Shown here: positions 9,897 to 19,638 of the stretch, piece by piece
How the letters are laid out: every line of letters starts with the position of its first letter
Position numbering within the stretch: the stretch's first letter is position 1
From: Saccharophagus sp. K07
Lineage (GTDB): Bacteria > Pseudomonadota > Gammaproteobacteria > Pseudomonadales > Cellvibrionaceae
Length of the DNA: 64,000 nucleotides
Direction: 5' to 3'
Assembly (NCBI RefSeq): GCF_014336955.1
Contig: NZ_QRAI01000004.1
Location: 186,001 to 250,000, forward strand
Notes under the pieces: model-generated
The model's database searches: none
Seen by the model: only the letters and a program-made list of their open reading frames with translations
What the model was told of the DNA's origin: nothing
Program-made: the position numbers and the translations under genes

Positions 9897-11272
9897 AAGT
9901 TTTTGCTAAAAACAACATTCTTCGTATAGCAGCTGCAGGCGTATTGCTGTTCGCTGGCGCTGTACAGGCCCAAGACAACAAGGCCACCTCACTTGATCAA
10001 CTGTTGCAGTTGATGAAAGAAAGCCGAGTTCGCGAGAGCCAGGAACATCAACAACGCGAAGCTGAGTTCCTGCGTGAGAAAAATCAGCGCGCCGCATTGC
10101 TGGCCAATGCTGAAAAAACTCGTGCTCAAGAAGAAGCTCGTTCTGCAGAGCTGGAAGCTACTTACGAGAAGCAAGACCTGCAAATTAAAGCCCTGCGAGC
10201 TCAATTAGATGAGCGCATGGGTTCTCTCAAAGAGCTTTTCGGCCATTTGAAAACCGCTTCTGGTGACTTGCAAGCCAACTTGAAAAATTCTCTGGTCAGC
10301 TTGCAGTATCCAGGTCGAGATGAGTTTGCCGTTGAATTGTCCAAAAAAATGGACAGCGAAACCAGCTTGCCGACTATCGAAGAAATCGAGCGCCTGATTT
10401 ATGAAATTCAGCGCGAAACTGTTGAAGCAGGCAAAGTTGTTCGCTTCAAAGCCAAAGTGGCCACCGCTGACGGCCAACAAAGTGAACAAGAAGTTGTTCG
10501 TATCGGTAACTACGGCGTGGTTTCTGGTGGCAAATATCTGTTCTTTAGCCCTGATTCAGACACTCTGAATGTTCCCCGTATGCAGCCAGCAGGCTTGCCT
10601 GATCCTTCCAAGCTCGAAAATGCCACCTCCGGATTTACCCAGGTGGGGGTAGACCCGACTTTGCCGCTGGGTGGCGAGATCATGCAAATTATTGTTTCAC
10701 GTCCTGATCTCAAAGAACGCTTGTCACAAGGTGGTCTGGTTGGTTACATCATCATCTTTGGCTTGGGCGGCATTGGTTTGATCCTGATCATCTGGCGCTT
10801 CGTCGCTTTGACCGTTATCGGCGGCAAAGTGTCTAAGCAGCTGAAATCAAGCCGTGCGACTACTGACAACCCGCTCGGCCGTGTGCTGAAAGTTGCTGAA
10901 GACAACCCCGAGATCGATACCGAATCACTGGAATTGAAGCTCGAAGAAGCGGTCTTAAAAGAACGTCCATCAATCGAAAGCGGCTTGAATATGATCAAGA
11001 TCATTTCCATGGTCGCGCCTTTGATGGGTCTGTTGGGTACAGTGACCGGTATGATTCAAACCTTCCAGGCGATTACCGACTTCGGTGCTGGCGATCCTAA
11101 GCTGATGGCGGGTGGTATTTCGACTGCTCTGGTAACCACGGTTCAAGGTCTGATCGTGGCAATTCCGACAGTATTCATGCATACCATTCTCAGCGGTAAA
11201 GCCAAGCGTATCGTTCATGTATTGGAAGAGCAGAGCGCCGGAATCATTGCAGAAAAAGCTGAAAGCAAATAA
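9893..11272 (+). CDS. MotA/TolQ/ExbB proton channel protein with long periplasmic coiled-coil extension
   Basis: This 459-residue protein is much longer than ordinary ExbB (about 240). It has a signal peptide (cut near Ala26), a charged heptad region at about residues 35-125, a small globular periplasmic part, a membrane helix at about 281-305 (GYIIIFGLGGIGLILIIW), and the MotA/TolQ/ExbB domain with two more helices (ISMVAPLMGLLGTVTGMIQ and GGISTALVTTVQGLIVAIP). It should form the proton channel that powers TonB. This long form is the TtpC-like class known to act with TonB in some gammaproteobacteria. It is coupled by overlap to DUF3450, and a short ExbB follows 13 bases later. Confidence 0.9.
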   Translation: MKVFAKNNILRIAAAGVLLFAGAVQAQDNKATSLDQLLQLMKESRVRESQEHQQREAEFLREKNQRAALLANAEKTRAQEEARSAELEATYEKQDLQIKALRAQLDERMGSLKELFGHLKTASGDLQANLKNSLVSLQYPGRDEFAVELSKKMDSETSLPTIEEIERLIYEIQRETVEAGKVVRFKAKVATADGQQSEQEVVRIGNYGVVSGGKYLFFSPDSDTLNVPRMQPAGLPDPSKLENATSGFTQVGVDPTLPLGGEIMQIIVSRPDLKERLSQGGLVGYIIIFGLGGIGLILIIWRFVALTVIGGKVSKQLKSSRATTDNPLGRVLKVAEDNPEIDTESLELKLEEAVLKERPSIESGLNMIKIISMVAPLMGLLGTVTGMIQTFQAITDFGAGDPKLMAGGISTALVTTVQGLIVAIPTVFMHTILSGKAKRIVHVLEEQSAGIIAEKAESK

Positions 11273-11285
11273 CAGGAGATAACCC

Positions 11286-11816
11286 ATGTCCTGGTCATTG
11301 TCGGAAGCTTTGGAAACCGTCCAGACGTTTGTAGCGTCTGGCGGTCCAGTATTACTGGCTATCGCAGTGCTCACCTTTGTCCTCTGGACTCTGATTTTTG
11401 AGCGCCTCTGGTTTTACCGTAGCGGGTTGCGCTCGATGGTTAAGAGAACTGTGAGCACATGGGATGCACGCTCCGAGCGCAAATCCTGGAATGCCCATCA
11501 AATCCGCACGGCGATGGTCTCTCAGGTCACCTCGAGCATTCGAGCCAATTTGGACCTGATCGGTACCATCACCGCACTTTGTCCGTTGTTCGGATTGTTG
11601 GGTACCGTATCGGGCATGATTGAGGTGTTTAACGTGCTGGCGACTACGGGCGGTGCTGACGCTAAATCCATGGCCGGTGGTGTGAAGCAGGCTACTATCC
11701 CGACAATGGCGGGAATGGTGGCCGCAATTTCCGGCGTGTTCGGCGGCACTGTGGTGAATCAGATTGCCGATCGTGAAGCTCAATTATTGGAAGACCATCT
11801 TACGATGGACCATTAA
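11286..11816 (+). CDS. exbB: ExbB-type proton channel protein (short form)
   Basis: The 176-residue protein has an N-terminal membrane helix (VLLAIAVLTFVLWTLIF), a short cytoplasmic stretch and the paired MotA/TolQ/ExbB helices (ALCPLFGLLGTVSGMIEVF and GGVKQATIPTMAGMVAAIS). It is the usual short channel subunit that assembles with ExbD around TonB. It has its own ribosome binding site (CAGGAG) 13 bases after the long form. Two different ExbB-like subunits in one operon suggest a two-part channel or a long form used as a periplasmic sensor. Confidence 0.92.
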   Translation: MSWSLSEALETVQTFVASGGPVLLAIAVLTFVLWTLIFERLWFYRSGLRSMVKRTVSTWDARSERKSWNAHQIRTAMVSQVTSSIRANLDLIGTITALCPLFGLLGTVSGMIEVFNVLATTGGADAKSMAGGVKQATIPTMAGMVAAISGVFGGTVVNQIADREAQLLEDHLTMDH

Positions 11817-11877
11817 TAGCTTTCCCCTTTAACTAGAGCCGGTTTTTATTAACCGGCCCGTTTCAAGAGAAGTAACC

Positions 11878-12282
11878 ATGAGCAGCAGGAAATCATCCGC
11901 TGATGAAGATCTAGGAGCCACAATCGACCTGACTCCTATGCTCGACGTGGTGTTTATCATGTTGATCTTCTTCATTGTGACGGCAACCTTTATTAAGGAG
12001 CCGGGTGTTGAAATAGATCGGCCTGATGCAAATACTGCGGCAGTTAAGAACGCCAAGATCCTGGTTGCTATCAATGCTGACAACAAAGTGTGGATTGATA
12101 AAAATGAAGTCGATCCGCAGTTTGTGAAAGATCAGATAGAACTGCTAATGGCGGAAAACCCAAAGAGCCCCGTTATCATTCAGGCCGATGCTAAATCCAG
12201 CATCAAAACTCTGAATGAAGTTGCCCAAGCTGCACGCTCGCTGGGTATTCTCGATGTCTCCATCGCGGTGCAGAAGGAGTAA
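11878..12282 (+). CDS. exbD: ExbD biopolymer transport protein
   Basis: ExbD partners ExbB in the proton channel. The 134-residue protein has the cytoplasmic N-terminus, one membrane helix (DLTPMLDVVFIMLIFFIVT) with the essential membrane Asp in PMLDVVF, and a periplasmic domain. It is preceded by 61 bases containing a weak GC-rich dyad (GCCGG/CCGGC) in front of the ribosome binding site, and is followed 4 bases later by tonB. Family and role are clear. Confidence 0.94.
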   Translation: MSSRKSSADEDLGATIDLTPMLDVVFIMLIFFIVTATFIKEPGVEIDRPDANTAAVKNAKILVAINADNKVWIDKNEVDPQFVKDQIELLMAENPKSPVIIQADAKSSIKTLNEVAQAARSLGILDVSIAVQKE

Positions 12283-12286
12283 TCGT

Positions 12287-12889
12287 ATGAGTATTGCCCG
12301 TTATTTCACCGCTGGTGGATTTGCGCTGGGTGTGACACTCGGTTTGCTTCTGTTGATGCACGTGTTGATCCAGACAAACATCAAAGCGCCTGGTGAGGTC
12401 GTGGAATTCAAGGTTCCCGACATCGTTATGCCAGAGCGCCAGATTGAAACCAAATACGATGTCAGCAAGCCGCAAAAACCGGAAGAGGTGGAGGTAGCGC
12501 CACCAGATTTACCGGAACCTACATTTGATACGCCCGACGCGTCCAATGAAGGTATTAGCATCGATACTAAGTTCGACAGTAAGCCGACTATCACTGGTCC
12601 AGCAGGTTTTGGTGATGGAGAAATGATTCCGTTGACGGTTGTGCAACCTGAATATCCTCGCCGCGCTGCACAGCGTGGAACTGAAGGCTATTGCACAGTG
12701 GAATTTACGGTTTCAGCGAATGGCACGACCAAGGATGCCTTTATCGCAGACTGTTCTGACTCCGTGTTCCAAAATGCGGCACTTAAGGCGGCAGAGAAGA
12801 TCAAATACAAACCCCGTGTTGTAGATGGTCAACCTGTTGATGTGCCCGGGGTGCAGTATAAGTTCCTGTTCCAGATGGCCAAAGAATAA
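12287..12889 (+). CDS. tonB: TonB family energy transducer
   Basis: TonB carries proton-motive energy from ExbB/ExbD to TonB-dependent receptors in the outer membrane. The 200-residue product has an N-terminal membrane anchor (residues 8-28), a Pro/Glu/Asp-rich spacer (about 40-105) and the C-terminal TonB domain (about 112-200) beginning PLTVVQPEYPRRAAQRG. The ATG at 12287, 4 bases after the exbD stop, was chosen over an upstream in-frame extension because it gives the usual short cytoplasmic start. The two Cys in the C-terminal domain (EGYCTVEF, FIADCSDS) could form a disulfide. No receptor gene is in the window. Confidence 0.92.
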   Translation: MSIARYFTAGGFALGVTLGLLLLMHVLIQTNIKAPGEVVEFKVPDIVMPERQIETKYDVSKPQKPEEVEVAPPDLPEPTFDTPDASNEGISIDTKFDSKPTITGPAGFGDGEMIPLTVVQPEYPRRAAQRGTEGYCTVEFTVSANGTTKDAFIADCSDSVFQNAALKAAEKIKYKPRVVDGQPVDVPGVQYKFLFQMAKE

Positions 12890-12900
12890 GTGGTGGTAAG

Positions 12901-14298
12901 ATGAAAAAAGCTCTTGGATTAAAAATCGCAGGTGTTTTCACCGCGGTTGTTGGTTTGGGCCTTACCAGTCTGCCTTCTGTAGATGTAGCAGGTGTTCGGT
13001 TGATTGATAACGCTGCGGCGGCTCAGACGACCGCAGCTGCCAAACTGCCGGGCTGTAAAGCTCCTCCCGCAAAACGCCGTTTAAGTGCTTTGGGTCAGAA
13101 GTTCTTTAAAAAGGTTGCTGAAGTTGACAACCTGATGAGCCCCGAACCAGATCCTAAAACTGGCAAAGCTCCAGAACCTAACTACAAAGCTGCCTGGCCA
13201 AAGCTGAAGACGCTGATCGATAAGTGCGACGATTGTACGGAATACGAGTGGGCGCAGTTGTATCAACGGGCTGCAGTAATTCAGTACAACCTGGATAATA
13301 TTCCGGGTGCCATTGATTACTTCCAGAAAGTACTTTCCAAGTCACCTAATATTCCGGAAACGCTGGAAGCTCAGTTGACCTATCAGATCGCGCAATTGCT
13401 GACATCTGAAGAGCGTTATAAAGAAGCGTTGGATCATTTTTCCAAGTGGGAAGCTCTGTGCCCCGCAGTTGTCCCCGACGATTATTTTTATTTCCGCGCG
13501 CAGAACCTTTATCTATTGGATCGCAAAGATGAAGCTCTGAAGGAATTGGTGAAGGCAATCAACCTAGTTAAGGAAAAAGGGGAAAAGCCTCGCGAAGGTT
13601 GGTATAAGCTGCAGCTGGCAATTTATGTCGATAAAGAAGATTACAAATCGGCAGAAAAAGTAGCTGAAACCCTGGCTGTGGAATACACCGATTTCAGAAT
13701 TCTTGCTCAGTTGGCTTCTCTTTACGGTATGAATGGTAAAGAGAAAGAACAATTGGCGATTCTGGACGCTTTGTATGTCTCCGGAGCGCTGGATAAAGAG
13801 AATCAATATAAGAACCTTGCTTATCTGTACTTGGGAGCGGAAGCGCCCTATTTGGCAGGCAAGGTAATGAAGAAAGGAATTGATTCCAAAGCTGTTCCTC
13901 GCGATGCGAAAAACCTGGAAGTTTGGGCAGTTGCTTTGACTCAAGCTCAGGACATTAAAAATGCTCTGCCAATCATGGAAGAAGCAGCGCAAAAAATGGA
14001 TAACGGCAAAATCTATGCAACACTCGCGGCCATTTATTTGAACGCGGATAAGTATGATGAAGCCGTTTCTGCTGCTCGTAAGGCGCTCAATAAAGGCGGT
14101 CTGCGAAGCCAGGGTGAAGTTCATATGTATATAGGTTCTGCATATCTGAACCTGAAAAAATATGACGAGTCCATTAAAGCTCTGCAAGAAGCCACCAAGG
14201 ACGAGAAATATAAGACGCACGCTCAGAATTTGATTAGATACGTGCAGTCCGAAAAGGCTCGCGAAGAAGGCTTGAGAAACGCAAATCTCGATGCTTAA
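12901..14298 (+). CDS. TPR protein of the TonB cluster
   Basis: The 465-residue product has an N-terminal export signal and a helical body with several TPR-like repeats (YQRAAVIQYNLDNIPGAIDY, YATLAAIYLNADKYDEAVSA, HMYIGSAYLNLKKYDESIKA). It closes the TonB operon 11 bases after tonB. TPR lipoprotein-like partners are common at this position beside DUF3450 and the long ExbB; they probably scaffold the complex in the periplasm. That role is an inference from context. A Cys pair (DKCDDC) near residue 105 might be a disulfide. A strong palindromic terminator follows. Confidence 0.85.
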   Translation: MKKALGLKIAGVFTAVVGLGLTSLPSVDVAGVRLIDNAAAAQTTAAAKLPGCKAPPAKRRLSALGQKFFKKVAEVDNLMSPEPDPKTGKAPEPNYKAAWPKLKTLIDKCDDCTEYEWAQLYQRAAVIQYNLDNIPGAIDYFQKVLSKSPNIPETLEAQLTYQIAQLLTSEERYKEALDHFSKWEALCPAVVPDDYFYFRAQNLYLLDRKDEALKELVKAINLVKEKGEKPREGWYKLQLAIYVDKEDYKSAEKVAETLAVEYTDFRILAQLASLYGMNGKEKEQLAILDALYVSGALDKENQYKNLAYLYLGAEAPYLAGKVMKKGIDSKAVPRDAKNLEVWAVALTQAQDIKNALPIMEEAAQKMDNGKIYATLAAIYLNADKYDEAVSAARKALNKGGLRSQGEVHMYIGSAYLNLKKYDESIKALQEATKDEKYKTHAQNLIRYVQSEKAREEGLRNANLDA

Positions 14299-14314
14299 TT
14301 CGCGCAGCGTTAGC

Positions 14315-14362
14315 AACAATAAAAAACCCCAGTTTGATATCAAACTGGGGTTTTTTATTGTT
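14315..14362. terminator. 48-bp perfect palindrome, bidirectional intrinsic terminator
   Basis: Two 24-base arms are exact inverted complements centred on GATATC at 14336-14341. The arms include CCCCAGTTTG flanked by A6 on one side and T6 on the other, so each strand gives a GC-rich stem and a U-tract. It sits between the convergent TPR gene and ilvD and should stop both transcripts. Confidence 0.93.
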
Positions 14363-14403
14363 CTAGATATTTATTGGAGTCTTTGACGGAAGATAATCAG
14401 CCA

Positions 14404-16254
14404 CTATTCGTGGCTGAGTTTTTCCAGTTTATCCAGATCTCTCACCGCCCCCATATCCGCGCTCGTCGCAAGTAATGCGTAAGCTTTTAACGCAGCGCTG
14501 ACTTGGCGAGGGCGAGGATTTTTGGGTTTCCAACCGATCTTGTCCTGCTCCTGTCGACGGGCAGCCAGCTCTTCATCGCTGACAAGTACATTGATGCTGC
14601 GATTGGGGATATCGATCTTGATATGGTCGCCGTCGCGGACCAAGCCAATTGCACCGCCGGATGCCGCTTCTGGGCTGACATGGCCGATGGAGAGACCGGA
14701 TGTGCCGCCGGAGAAACGACCGTCGGTGAGCAGTGCACAGACTTTGCCCAAGCCTTTCGACTTCAAATATGAGGTTGGATAGAGCATCTCCTGCATGCCG
14801 GGGCCGCCTTTGGGGCCTTCGTAGCGGACTATGACAACTTCGCCAGGTTTCACCAAACCATCCAGAATATGCTGGACCGCCTGATCCTGCGATTCGGTAA
14901 CGTGCGCAATACCCTCAAAAACCAGGTTACTTTCATCGACACCAGCGGTTTTCACCACACAGCCTTTTTCCGCAATGTTGCCATAGAGCACGGCAAGTCC
15001 ACCTTCACGGGAATAGGCGTGTTCTAAAGAGCGGATACACCCTTGCGCGCGATCGGCATCCAGGGTGGGCCAGCGAGTGTTTTGGCTAAAAGCCTGCTGG
15101 GTGGGAATTCCGGCAGGACCGGCTTTATAGAACTTGATGACCTCAGGACTGGGATTGAGCGTAATGTCCCAGGTGTCTATGGCTTCGCGCAGAGTTTTCG
15201 CGTGCACAGTAGAGCACTGGGTGTTGAGCAGGCCTGCACGATCCAGTTCGCCGAGTATGCCGAAAATACCGCCCGCTCTGTGCACGTCTTCAATGTGGTA
15301 CTTCTGGGTATTGGGCGCGACTTTGCACAGTTGGGGAATCTTGCGGCTCAAGTGGTCGATGGTGCTGAGGTCGAAGTCCGTACCGGCTTCACGGGCAATC
15401 GCCAGCAGGTGGAGGATGGTGTTGGTGCTGCCGCCCATGGCGATGTCCAGGGCCATGGCGTTGGCGAACGCCTCTTTGCTGCCGATGCTGCGCGGCAGAA
15501 CGCTGCTGTCGTCCTGCTCGTAATAACGGCGGGTCAACTCGACGATCAGCGAGCCGGCTCGTTCAAACAGCTGGCGGCGATCTGCATGGGTTGCCAAGAC
15601 GGTGCCGTTACCGGGCAGGCTGAGGCCGAGAGCTTCAGTTAAGCAATTCATGGAGTTGGCGGTGAACATGCCAGAACAGGAGCCGCAGGTCGGACAGGCG
15701 CTGCGCTCGTATTCCGCGACGGTTTCATCGGAAACGGAGCTGTCGGCGGCGATCACCATGGCGTCGACCAGGTCAAGACCGTGAGTGGCCAGGCGGGTTT
15801 TGCCTGCTTCCATGGGGCCGCCGGATACGAACACAGCGGGGATATTCAGGCGCATGGCTGCCATCAACATTCCAGGGGTGATCTTGTCGCAGTTGGAGAT
15901 GCACACCATGGCGTCGGCACAGTGGGCGTTGACCATGTATTCGACCGAGTCAGCGATGATGTCGCGGCTGGGCAAGCTGTAGAGCATGCCGTCATGGCCC
16001 ATGGCAATGCCGTCGTCCACGGCGATGGTATTGAATTCTTTGGCAACGCCGCCGGCTTTTTCAATTTCGCGGGCGACGAGCTGGCCCAGATCTTTCAGGT
16101 GGACGTGACCGGGGACAAACTGGGTGAAAGAGTTCACCACCGCGATAATGGGTTTCTGAAAGTCGTCATCTTTCATGCCGGTGGCGCGCCAGAGTGCGCG
16201 CGCGCCAGCCATGTTGCGGCCGGAGGTGGTAGTACGGGAGCGGTATTGGGGCAT
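14404..16254 (-). CDS. ilvD: Dihydroxy-acid dehydratase
   Basis: IlvD dehydrates dihydroxy acids to the keto acids of valine and isoleucine synthesis. At 616 residues it has the same length as the E. coli enzyme. The Fe-S ligands are visible: Cys122 in [11 protein letters not shown] and Cys193 in the [12 protein letters not shown] motif, with the magnesium-binding Asp80-Asp81 ([14 protein letters not shown]). The C-terminal swivel domain contains [20 protein letters not shown]. It is monocistronic on the minus strand, with its promoter presumably in the 190 bases upstream. Confidence 0.97.
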   Translation of the reverse strand: MPQYRSRTTTSGRNMAGARALWRATGMKDDDFQKPIIAVVNSFTQFVPGHVHLKDLGQLVAREIEKAGGVAKEFNTIAVDDGIAMGHDGMLYSLPSRDIIADSVEYMVNAHCADAMVCISNCDKITPGMLMAAMRLNIPAVFVSGGPMEAGKTRLATHGLDLVDAMVIAADSSVSDETVAEYERSACPTCGSCSGMFTANSMNCLTEALGLSLPGNGTVLATHADRRQLFERAGSLIVELTRRYYEQDDSSVLPRSIGSKEAFANAMALDIAMGGSTNTILHLLAIAREAGTDFDLSTIDHLSRKIPQLCKVAPNTQKYHIEDVHRAGGIFGILGELDRAGLLNTQCSTVHAKTLREAIDTWDITLNPSPEVIKFYKAGPAGIPTQQAFSQNTRWPTLDADRAQGCIRSLEHAYSREGGLAVLYGNIAEKGCVVKTAGVDESNLVFEGIAHVTESQDQAVQHILDGLVKPGEVVIVRYEGPKGGPGMQEMLYPTSYLKSKGLGKVCALLTDGRFSGGTSGLSIGHVSPEAASGGAIGLVRDGDHIKIDIPNRSINVLVSDEELAARRQEQDKIGWKPKNPRPRQVSAALKAYALLATSADMGAVRDLDKLEKLSHE

Positions 16255-16264
16255 GGTCTACCTC

Positions 16265-16318
16265 AGAAAATAAGAGCCGGAAACGGGCCTAGAAAAATAA
16301 AGTGCCGGAAACGGCGCG
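16265..16318. repeat. Diverged tandem duplication upstream of ilvD
   Basis: Two adjacent units of about 26-28 bases, each reading roughly AGAAAA-TAA-AG-GCCGGAAACGG, lie in the ilvD leader/promoter region. They differ by small indels, so the duplication is not recent. Confidence 0.5.
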
Positions 16319-16444
16319 ACAGAAAGTGCGCAAGCATAACAAATGTCACAGTTGCCACCCAAAAACGTTTGCAGATGTTGTCACATCATAGACTCTGGCG
16401 ACGGCCAAAAACTCGGATTACGACTGGAAATGGTGATAAGCGGA

Positions 16445-18121
16445 TCAGGTTTCCTGCAGTGCGTTAGGGTAGTGTTTGCCGAGCTGTTTCTGCAAAAACT
16501 CGTAGCGTTTGAATTGCTTGTGATCACTGGGGAGATAACCGATCGCACGCATAGCCCGACGGCACAGCTTTTCGTACTGAGCGTTGGTGCCACTGACTTC
16601 GGTTGCCGCCAGGATCGCTTGGATCAGGTTGAGATTGAGGCCGACGTGGCGTGGATAGGCGTTGATGGCTTGGGTGAAGACGTCTATGGCATTGTCGAAA
16701 TCGCGTTTCTCGTACGAATTAATGCCAGATTTGGTCAGCTTGGTGGCGATCAGCTTGCCGTCATCGGATATAGGTTCGCTGGTAATACCGTCGAGAATGC
16801 GCAGCAGGTTTTTGTCGTCTGCGTGCTCCGCTGCTAGGGAAGTCAAAATGGCGCGCGCCTGATCCTCTTCGTTTATGGTGTGCAGCGTGCGGGCAAATTC
16901 GATACTGGCATCCACAGAGGGGTTTGCCAGGTTGTTGTAGAGTTTCTTTGCTTTGTCGGCTGCCGCAGTGGCCTGTTCCATTTTCCCCTGGCTTTGGAAC
17001 AGCTGCGCTTCCACCATATGGGATTGGGCTTCGATTTCTGGAGCATTGTTGTAACGTTTGCGCGCGCGATCCAGATAGCTGACTGCTTGCTTGACCATGG
17101 CATTGCTTTCCGCAGCTTTGTCTCCGCTGCGGACTATGTCGGAGACTTTGCGCGCGAAATTGAAATAATCCTGGGGCGATTCATAGACGGAATTCATGCC
17201 CCAGCGAATTGCATTTTGATGGGATTTGGCTGATAGCTCATCGTCGCCGTTGCTGTCTGCCAGCGCCGCTAATTTTCGATGGCGATGCACCGATTTAGGC
17301 GAGACTTGCGCAGCTTTCTCTAGAGCTTTTTGCGCCCTTTGCACATCATTTTTCGCTACAAAAATATCGGCCAGCATGTCATGGGCTTCGATATAGCGCT
17401 CGTCCTCTTGAATAACTTCTTCCAGCAGATTCTCTGCGGAATCGAGTTTGCCCATTTCCAATAAAATTCTGCCCAACCCCAGCTTGGCCCATACCAGGGG
17501 TTTTTTATCGAGCACGCTTTCGTAAAGCTGTTTGGCTTCGACGAGCTGGCGCAGCAGAAATAACAACTGGCCTTTCATTTTGATGCAGTCATTGGCGTAG
17601 CGACTGCGGGCGGCAATCATTTCGTTACAGGCGTCCAGGGCTCTTTGATAGTTGCCGTCGGAAATGGCTTTTTTGATGTGCAGCAGCGCTTCGTGGCGAA
17701 TGATGGCGCGGTTAAGGCGGGTGCGCAGCGAAGCTTCTGTATAGGGTTTGGTGATGTAGTCATCTGGCTGGCACTCGATAGCGCCGAGCACCATTTCGCG
17801 TGAGGATTCACCGGTGAGCATGATGAACAGGCTAGTCATCAGCAGGACGCGTAAGTAACGCATCTCTTCCAGGAGTTGTTGTCCGTCTTTGCCGTTGCCG
17901 AGGTTGTAATCGCAGATGACTATGTCGTATTTGGCTTGCCGACATAATTTAACGGCTTCGTCGCCATTGGCGGCGGTATCCACCGTTTCCACACCGAACG
18001 AACGCAGCGAGCGCATCAGCGAGCCGCGAATTTCCGGAAAATCATCGACTACCAAGCATCGCTTGGCGTTGTACATCTTAATGATGTCGATCTGACGTAT
18101 ATCGTTTGGGGAGGTTTCCAT
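16445..18121 (-). CDS. Response regulator receiver protein with TPR effector region
   Basis: The 558-residue protein has an N-terminal CheY-like receiver (about residues 18-140) with acidic pocket Asp26/Asp27, phospho-acceptor Asp71 (VICDYNLGNG) and Lys125 (ITKPY). The rest is a helical TPR superhelix of several repeats, with no DNA-binding or enzymatic output. Such proteins act through protein contacts. No histidine kinase is adjacent, so the phosphodonor is unknown. The ribosome binding site AAGGTG lies 7 bases before the ATG. It follows argA on the same strand after 85 bases. Confidence 0.88.
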   Translation of the reverse strand: METSPNDIRQIDIIKMYNAKRCLVVDDFPEIRGSLMRSLRSFGVETVDTAANGDEAVKLCRQAKYDIVICDYNLGNGKDGQQLLEEMRYLRVLLMTSLFIMLTGESSREMVLGAIECQPDDYITKPYTEASLRTRLNRAIIRHEALLHIKKAISDGNYQRALDACNEMIAARSRYANDCIKMKGQLLFLLRQLVEAKQLYESVLDKKPLVWAKLGLGRILLEMGKLDSAENLLEEVIQEDERYIEAHDMLADIFVAKNDVQRAQKALEKAAQVSPKSVHRHRKLAALADSNGDDELSAKSHQNAIRWGMNSVYESPQDYFNFARKVSDIVRSGDKAAESNAMVKQAVSYLDRARKRYNNAPEIEAQSHMVEAQLFQSQGKMEQATAAADKAKKLYNNLANPSVDASIEFARTLHTINEEDQARAILTSLAAEHADDKNLLRILDGITSEPISDDGKLIATKLTKSGINSYEKRDFDNAIDVFTQAINAYPRHVGLNLNLIQAILAATEVSGTNAQYEKLCRRAMRAIGYLPSDHKQFKRYEFLQKQLGKHYPNALQET

Positions 18122-18139
18122 CGATCACCTTATATAACC

Positions 18140-18155
18140 ACCCTGCCGGCAGGGT
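18140..18155. other. Perfect 16-bp palindrome between argA and the receiver-TPR gene
   Basis: ACCCTGCC/GGCAGGGT is perfectly self-complementary, 18 bases before the start of the receiver-TPR gene, and a second palindrome AGTCTAGACT lies at 18164-18173. There is no U-tract, so an operator or an RNA hairpin is as likely as a terminator. Confidence 0.4.
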
Positions 18156-18206
18156 CTATGAGAAGTCTAGACTCTGTCGGTAGGTACGGCGAACGATGAG
18201 GGAGAA

Positions 18207-19553
18207 TTAACGGATTTCGTGCAGATGCTTGACGAAAACTTTGGATTTTCGCTGGTAGTTGTACAGGGCTTTGCGTTCCACCGGCAGTAAATCCACCAGG
18301 GTTTCGACGAAGCCTTGTTCAATGAACCAGTGCGCAGTTTGGGTAGTTAACACGTAAAGACGGTTGATACCGATCTTCAGTGCCTGCCGCTCGATATGGG
18401 TCAGCAGTTTCGCGGCGCGTCCGTCGCGGCGATAGTCTTTATGGACCGCTACGCAGGCCAACTCCCCGGAGCCGGGCTCGGAAAATGGGTAGAGCGCCGC
18501 GCAACCAATAATGAGCCCGTCTTTTTCCATCACGGTGAAACTGTGAATTTCCCGCTCCAGCAGCTCGCGTGAGCGCTTCACCAGAATGCCGTCGGACTCC
18601 AGCGGTTCGATCAGCTTGAGCAGACCCTGAACATCTTCAATGCGTGCGCGTCGAATGGTTTCGTAACTGTCGCGGTACACCATGGTGCCGGCGCCGTCAC
18701 GGGTGAACAATTCTTTTAACAGTGCGCCGTCTTCGCGGGAGGAAATTACGTGCGCACGCGGCACGCCGCCGTCACAAGCCTTGTAACAGGCGCGCAGGGA
18801 GAAATAAGTGTTGCTGCGATTCGCTTCTGGCTGTTCGACCAGGAATTTTTCGCACTTGAGGAGCGTCATTTCGCGATAGGTATTGCCAGTGGCGTCGCGG
18901 ATGGGGCCGTCGTCGTTAAAGGCAATCAATTTGTCGGCGTTGATACCGAGGGCGATCTGGATCGCCACATCGGCGAAATTCAGATTGAAGATTTCGCCAG
19001 TGGCGGAATAACCGAGCGGTGACACCAAGGCTATAGCGCCGGAATCCAGCAGACTGACGATGCCTTGGCGGTCGACGTTGCGAACCTTGCCGGTGTATTG
19101 ATAGTCGATGCCATCGATCACACCTTGGGGCATGGCGGTGACGAAGTTGCCGCTGCGCATGCGGATCTTGGCGCCGTACATGGGAGAGCTTGGCAGGCCG
19201 TTGGAAAAATTCGCCTCCAACTTGAAGCGAATGCTGCCCACCGCCTGAATCACCGCTTCCATGTCGCTCTTGGAGGTGATCCTCAAACCTTTATGAAATT
19301 GCGAATTGCGGTCTTCCCCGAGCATGGCGTCGATCTGCTTGCGCGCGCCGTGCACTACGACCAGCCGCACGCCCAAGCTGCTGAGCAGCGCAATATCCGA
19401 AATGATGTTGAAGAAGTTGCTGTGATCGATGCAGTCGCCCGGCAGCATGATGACAAAGGTTTTGCCGCGGTGCGCATTGATATAGGGGCACGAGTGGCGG
19501 AACCAGGTGACGTAATTATCGTGGTCGTGGGGATGGGAAGTATCGTCGCTCAC
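18207..19553 (-). CDS. argA: N-acetylglutamate synthase (amino-acid N-acetyltransferase)
   Basis: ArgA makes N-acetylglutamate, the first step of arginine synthesis. The 448-residue protein has the classic bifunctional layout: an amino-acid-kinase-like regulatory domain (about 15-285, with GVRLVVVHGARKQID) and a C-terminal GNAT acetyltransferase domain (about 300-440, with ELACVAVHKDYRRDGRAAKLL as the acetyl-CoA loop). E. coli ArgA has 443 residues. It lies downstream of rsmE on the same strand, 85 bases away. Confidence 0.96.
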   Translation of the reverse strand: MSDDTSHPHDHDNYVTWFRHSCPYINAHRGKTFVIMLPGDCIDHSNFFNIISDIALLSSLGVRLVVVHGARKQIDAMLGEDRNSQFHKGLRITSKSDMEAVIQAVGSIRFKLEANFSNGLPSSPMYGAKIRMRSGNFVTAMPQGVIDGIDYQYTGKVRNVDRQGIVSLLDSGAIALVSPLGYSATGEIFNLNFADVAIQIALGINADKLIAFNDDGPIRDATGNTYREMTLLKCEKFLVEQPEANRSNTYFSLRACYKACDGGVPRAHVISSREDGALLKELFTRDGAGTMVYRDSYETIRRARIEDVQGLLKLIEPLESDGILVKRSRELLEREIHSFTVMEKDGLIIGCAALYPFSEPGSGELACVAVHKDYRRDGRAAKLLTHIERQALKIGINRLYVLTTQTAHWFIEQGFVETLVDLLPVERKALYNYQRKSKVFVKHLHEIR

Positions 19554-19638
19554 AGCACAGTCCTAGCGGATGGAACAATCGCGCCAGTATACGCATTGAC
19601 GGAGATTTCGGAAGATTCTGTCGATTTTTGTGGTGCGG

